DNA of 64,000 nt from Holophaga foetida DSM 6591. Lineage in GTDB: Bacteria; Acidobacteriota; Holophagae; Holophagales; Holophagaceae. The position numbers were made by a program, and so were the translations under genes. Shown here piece by piece: positions 61,328 to 64,000 of the stretch. Below the pieces are notes generated by a model. The model searched no databases and was not told the origin of the DNA. It saw only the letters and a program-made list of their open reading frames with translations. Location: the NCBI RefSeq assembly GCF_000242615.2, contig NZ_KI912268.1:1478000-1541999 (forward strand), written 5' to 3'. Positions within the stretch are counted from its first letter, which is position 1; every line of letters starts with the position of its first letter.

Positions 61328-61446
61328 GAGGTGCGCGGGGGCTTTATGGCTGCGTTGCGGGAGGGGATAGCATTAACCTTTCACCACAGAAGGATCTCAT
61401 GGAGGCTAATGGAAGTCGCCGTCGAGGCTTGAACACAAAATCCAAA
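61328..61446. other. Convergent gap between nfu and the radical SAM gene
   Basis: About 120 bases. Only a short CACCACAGAAGGA remnant, similar to the other repeats in this operon, stands out. No strong terminator hairpin with a T run is seen. Confidence 0.4.
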
Positions 61447-62610
61447 TCATCTCTGCTCAGCAATGGGAACCAATTTAGTTTCAGTTTGACAATAATCACA
61501 TGACGTTAGGATATCTCTTTTCAGCAGTAATGTTTCAAGATTCATTCTCAAGTCATTCGGGGAGAGGTTTGCATCAAGTAGGTCCACGCAATCGCTTGGA
61601 TCCGCAGGGATTGCATTCAGTAGTGTGCCAAATGCTTCGTAGACGCAGATATAAAATTTTCCATTTACGATAGCATTGCATGGAGCGCAGTGTGCGAATT
61701 TTTCTATATTCTCCCCGCTGCTTCGGCCATGTTTTTTGGGAAATTCAGTCGTAAACCATTGGGTAGGTGCATTCTCGAATGTATTGAAGGTTTGCCGAAA
61801 TAACACGCCATGCTCTTTGCACAGCTTTTCTATGGCTTGTTTTTTGGTGGACATATCACCATAATCACTGAAAAATATAGCAATGCCATTTCTTTTAAGA
61901 GTATCCAATAGCTCGACGCTTGGAACAATCCGGCCATTGGTGATTATATTTTTAAACTTAATATTGTCAATTTTGCCAATCTCTTCGCATATTTCATTCA
62001 AATCTGGGTGAAGAAATGGCTCACCTCCAACAATTGCAAATGTATTTATGCTACCCACAATACTCGATAATTTTTTGGCGCTAGCTATGATCTGATTTCT
62101 ATCAGCGTTCTGGGGCTTTTCGACATGAGTCATTAGATAACAACAATGTTTACAGCGAAGGTTGCACTTGGTGGTGATCGACATTACAACACTCTTTAAG
62201 ATGCTCGGCTCCCCTGGGTGTTGTACAAGAAAAGGTTCTCTGGCACCGGTAAACTGATAAGGTTCAAGGAGAACCTTGCTTGAAATGAAATTTGAAAAAC
62301 CAAGCTCTTCTAATTGTGTTTGCACTTCTCTTTGATGACTATCATTGCCGATAGTTATGATCACTTTTGCATCAAGGTAATTGCCTGCCAGTTCGCTGAC
62401 AGTGATTACGGGAATTCCTTCAATCGATGTACCGATTTTACTGGCGCTATTATCCGAAATAGCCACAACTCGTGACTTCACTCCCAGATAAGCCAATCGG
62501 AGCATGGAAAACATGGCCAACTCACCGGCTCCAAAAAGCACGATTTGTCTGGCTGACAACAATTCATCCATTAGATGAACAAAGTCAAGTGCCTCTTTTG
62601 ATTTACTCAT
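61447..62610 (-). CDS. Radical SAM protein with N-terminal Rossmann-like domain
   Basis: A 387-residue protein. Residues 1-110 look like a nucleotide-binding Rossmann domain (QIVLFGAGELAMFSMLRLAY, IGTSIEGIPVITVSELAG). Then a radical SAM domain with CxxxCxxC at Cys149, 153, 156 (KCNLRCKHC), GGEPFLHPDLNEIC and IITNGRIVP. C-terminal cysteines (CAPCNAIVNGKFYIC, SCDYCQ) could bind an extra cluster, as in SPASM-like enzymes. The base composition is much AT-richer than all neighbours. Alone on its strand. Substrate unknown; the N-terminal domain type is common in nucleotide-sugar and surface-modification genes. Confidence 0.82.
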   Translation of the reverse strand: MSKSKEALDFVHLMDELLSARQIVLFGAGELAMFSMLRLAYLGVKSRVVAISDNSASKIGTSIEGIPVITVSELAGNYLDAKVIITIGNDSHQREVQTQLEELGFSNFISSKVLLEPYQFTGAREPFLVQHPGEPSILKSVVMSITTKCNLRCKHCCYLMTHVEKPQNADRNQIIASAKKLSSIVGSINTFAIVGGEPFLHPDLNEICEEIGKIDNIKFKNIITNGRIVPSVELLDTLKRNGIAIFFSDYGDMSTKKQAIEKLCKEHGVLFRQTFNTFENAPTQWFTTEFPKKHGRSSGENIEKFAHCAPCNAIVNGKFYICVYEAFGTLLNAIPADPSDCVDLLDANLSPNDLRMNLETLLLKRDILTSCDYCQTETKLVPIAEQR

Positions 62611-63002
62611 ATTGCCCCATATAGGAGGGATAGGGAATTCAAACGCCTCAAACCGGGTTGGCCTGGGGTCAGAAGATGGTGTTGAGAAGGATCCTCAAGC
62701 CCAGAAAAGGGCCTTGTGAGCGTTCGGCCTTGGCCTTTGGACTTGAAATGCACGGCCCATCGTCTCTCCGCACCTGCCCCAAGTCAACTTCTTACACAGC
62801 TTCGCCGGAGCGTACCCCTGATTCCTCGCCTCATCCTGTTTCCCCAAGGCCGCACACTGCGACGGTTGGGCCTTCTGGTTCACGCAGTCCAGGATTGCGC
62901 CAATGCTCCTGGGTTGGGTGATCCAAGAAATTCGTGGCCTCCGACCAGTGCACCCAGCGCCAGCAAAGCGCCTTGGCGATCCCTACCTCCTCAAAAACAG
63001 TG
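62611..63002. other. Gap upstream of the radical SAM gene, no gene recognised
   Basis: About 390 bases. Short frames exist on both strands but none has family-like sequence or a ribosome-binding site. GGGG in front of the radical SAM ATG is the only translation signal. It returns from AT-rich to GC-rich composition at about 62650, marking the end of the AT-rich island. Confidence 0.45.
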
Positions 63003-63003
63003 A

Positions 63004-63068
63004 GCATTTCGTCGGTGGGGCGTGGGCGAGGCTGCCTCAGGTAGACGGAGCCCCCACCGATGAAATGC
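63004..63068. repeat. Hairpin, possible end of the IS91-type element
   Basis: GCATTTCGTCGGTGGGG (63004-63020) and CCCCACCGATGAAATGC (63052-63068) match at 16 of 17 positions. GAACAAG follows (63075-63081), containing GAAC and CAAG, tetranucleotides known as IS91 target sites. This would be the transposase-downstream end. Confidence 0.45.
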
Positions 63069-63298
63069 GGTGTTGAACAAGCCCGGAGCGGCGGGGGAGT
63101 TGGGCGAGGGCTATGGGGAAATCGCGCCTGCTGATCCACTTTTGGGGACGCCAGGTCCCCTGTCGCCCAGGGATTGCTGACTGCTGAGCCCGACAGTCCC
63201 GGCAGGGGCTTGGACCGAGTTGGCGTCATAGCAGGGCTTCGCCGTCCCGCCGTGGTGGAGGTCGTGGTGCAGGTGATGGATAGCTGAGAGGCTGACAG

Positions 63299-64000
63299 TC
63301 ATGGCATCACCGCCGGGGGTGCCCTGGAGGCTTCACTCATCAGCGGTCGCCAGAGGATCAGACCACCACAATGAGGGCAGCGTTGCCCCGTGCCTTCGGC
63401 TGGACACGCCTCGGCTCTGGGTTTCGGAGCAGGCAGCAGGGCCCTGGCCTGTTCCAGCAGACCTCCACCCTGGGCCGAGGCGTAGAGGCCAAAGTGCCGG
63501 ATCTTATGGAAGCCATCCGGAAGGACATGCTGGACAAAGCGGCGCAGGAACTCGATGGGGTGAGGGTGACGGTCTGCTGGCCCCCGGGTGCGGAAGGTGA
63601 CATGCCCCGGCCCCACGTCGATCAGCCGGGAATTGGCGATACCCACCCGGTGGGTGTAGCGCCCCAGGTAGCTCAGCACATGCTGGGAACGCCGGAAGGG
63701 GGCTTTCGCATAGACGACCCAGGACTTGTGGCGGGCGAGGGTGGCCATGAGGGCATTGAAGCCCTGATCTGGCAGGATGCCCTTCCGGCGGAGTCCTCGC
63801 AGGGCATCCAGCATCTTTCCCCGCAGCAGCTTGCCCATGGCCTTCACCGGGAACAGGTAGTCCTTTCTGGCGTGGACGAACCGGCTCCCATCCAGCGAAA
63901 GCCCGCCCGCCGTGGCCAGCACGTGGACATGGGGATGGAAGCGGAGGTCCCGGGTCCAGGTGTGGAGCACCAGGGTGAGCCCCAGGGTGGCCCGGAGGTC
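63299..64000 (-). CDS. IS91-family transposase, 5' end outside window
   Basis: At least 233 residues, still open at the window edge. FHPHVHVLATAGGLSLDG is the HUH (His-hydrophobic-His) metal motif of Y2 transposases. VVYAKAPFRRSQHVLSYLGRY THRVGI holds the YxxxY-like catalytic region (SYLGRYTHR). A C-terminal CPHCGG remains from a zinc site. No internal stop is seen. Confidence 0.88.
   Translation of the reverse strand, partial: DLRATLGLTLVLHTWTRDLRFHPHVHVLATAGGLSLDGSRFVHARKDYLFPVKAMGKLLRGKMLDALRGLRRKGILPDQGFNALMATLARHKSWVVYAKAPFRRSQHVLSYLGRYTHRVGIANSRLIDVGPGHVTFRTRGPADRHPHPIEFLRRFVQHVLPDGFHKIRHFGLYASAQGGGLLEQARALLPAPKPRAEACPAEGTGQRCPHCGGLILWRPLMSEASRAPPAVMP

Larger units (their letters stand above)
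63004..64000 (-). mobile_element. IS91-family element, partial
   Basis: The transposase and the hairpin at its downstream end are present; the other end lies beyond the window. IS91 elements move by rolling-circle replication and have no inverted repeats or target duplication. Confidence 0.6.

Noticed and set aside
62831..63229. Minus-strand frame between the radical SAM gene and the IS91 transposase
   Set aside because: Crosses the hairpin, no ribosome-binding site and no family-like sequence.
1..64000. CRISPR array, rRNA or tRNA genes
   Set aside because: No regularly spaced direct repeats, no rRNA sequence and no tRNA-like fold were noticed; the repeats present are palindromic and single per gap.

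Overview
This window is high-GC bacterial chromosome with short intergenic gaps, many ATGA overlaps and clear Shine-Dalgarno sites. The gene content points to a Gram-negative, largely anaerobic organism. There is a lipid A acyltransferase, a family 9 heptosyltransferase and abundant LPS/exopolysaccharide genes. HydF indicates [FeFe]-hydrogenase maturation, MqnD indicates menaquinone made through futalosine, and a complete SUF system is present. My best guess is an acidobacterium of the Holophagae type (Geothrix/Holophaga-like). That is inference from gene content, with no database search behind it.

Layout. 1-2.9 kb: the end of a chemoreceptor and an FAD oxidoreductase. 3-16.7 kb: an aldehyde dehydrogenase runs by stop/start overlap into a surface-polysaccharide cluster. 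The cluster holds several glycosyltransferases, the dTDP-rhamnose genes in order rmlA-C-D-B, an internally deleted glycosyltransferase remnant, an AT-rich glycosyltransferase, and two near-identical UDP-glucuronate decarboxylase genes flanking a large chimeric glycosyltransferase. 16.8-21.2 kb: LpxL-like acyltransferase, heptosyltransferase, membrane dipeptidase, then an AT-richer nucleotidyltransferase-fold gene behind a perfect inverted repeat. 21.6-27.7 kb: ComEC, a phospholipase C/P1-nuclease-like exported protein, a pseudokinase with two TonB C-terminal domains, and a glycosyltransferase. 27.8-29.6 kb: an arsenic operon (arsR-acr3-arsC).

30.2-36.1 kb: a probable aromatic alcohol/aldehyde oxidation locus. 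It has two small membrane-protein genes, an aryl-alcohol dehydrogenase and an aldehyde dehydrogenase behind a good sigma-54 promoter, with a divergent XylR/DmpR-type activator and a palindromic upstream site. 36.1-41.1 kb: a brnTA toxin-antitoxin cassette between two copies of a terminator hairpin, then hydF, an IS1595-type insertion sequence, a HAD phosphatase and aspA. 41.3-53.6 kb: housekeeping genes (plsC, miaA, purF, a hybrid histidine kinase, HtrA protease, mqnD, TPR proteins, guanine deaminase). 53.7-61.3 kb: an FKBP isomerase and the SUF operon sufB-C-D-(GxxExxY)-S-U-nfu, with an IscR-like operator before sufB and long palindromic repeats in most of the gaps. 61.4-64 kb: an AT-rich radical SAM gene and the edge of an IS91-family element.

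The most unusual structure is the GxxExxY (PD-(D/E)XK-like) gene between sufD and sufS. It is bracketed by about 60 bp inverted repeats, and related repeats occupy the other gaps of the operon. The pseudokinase-TonB fusion, the duplicated terminator around brnTA, the Rossmann-radical SAM fusion and the small-membrane-gene pair in the aromatic locus also merit attention.
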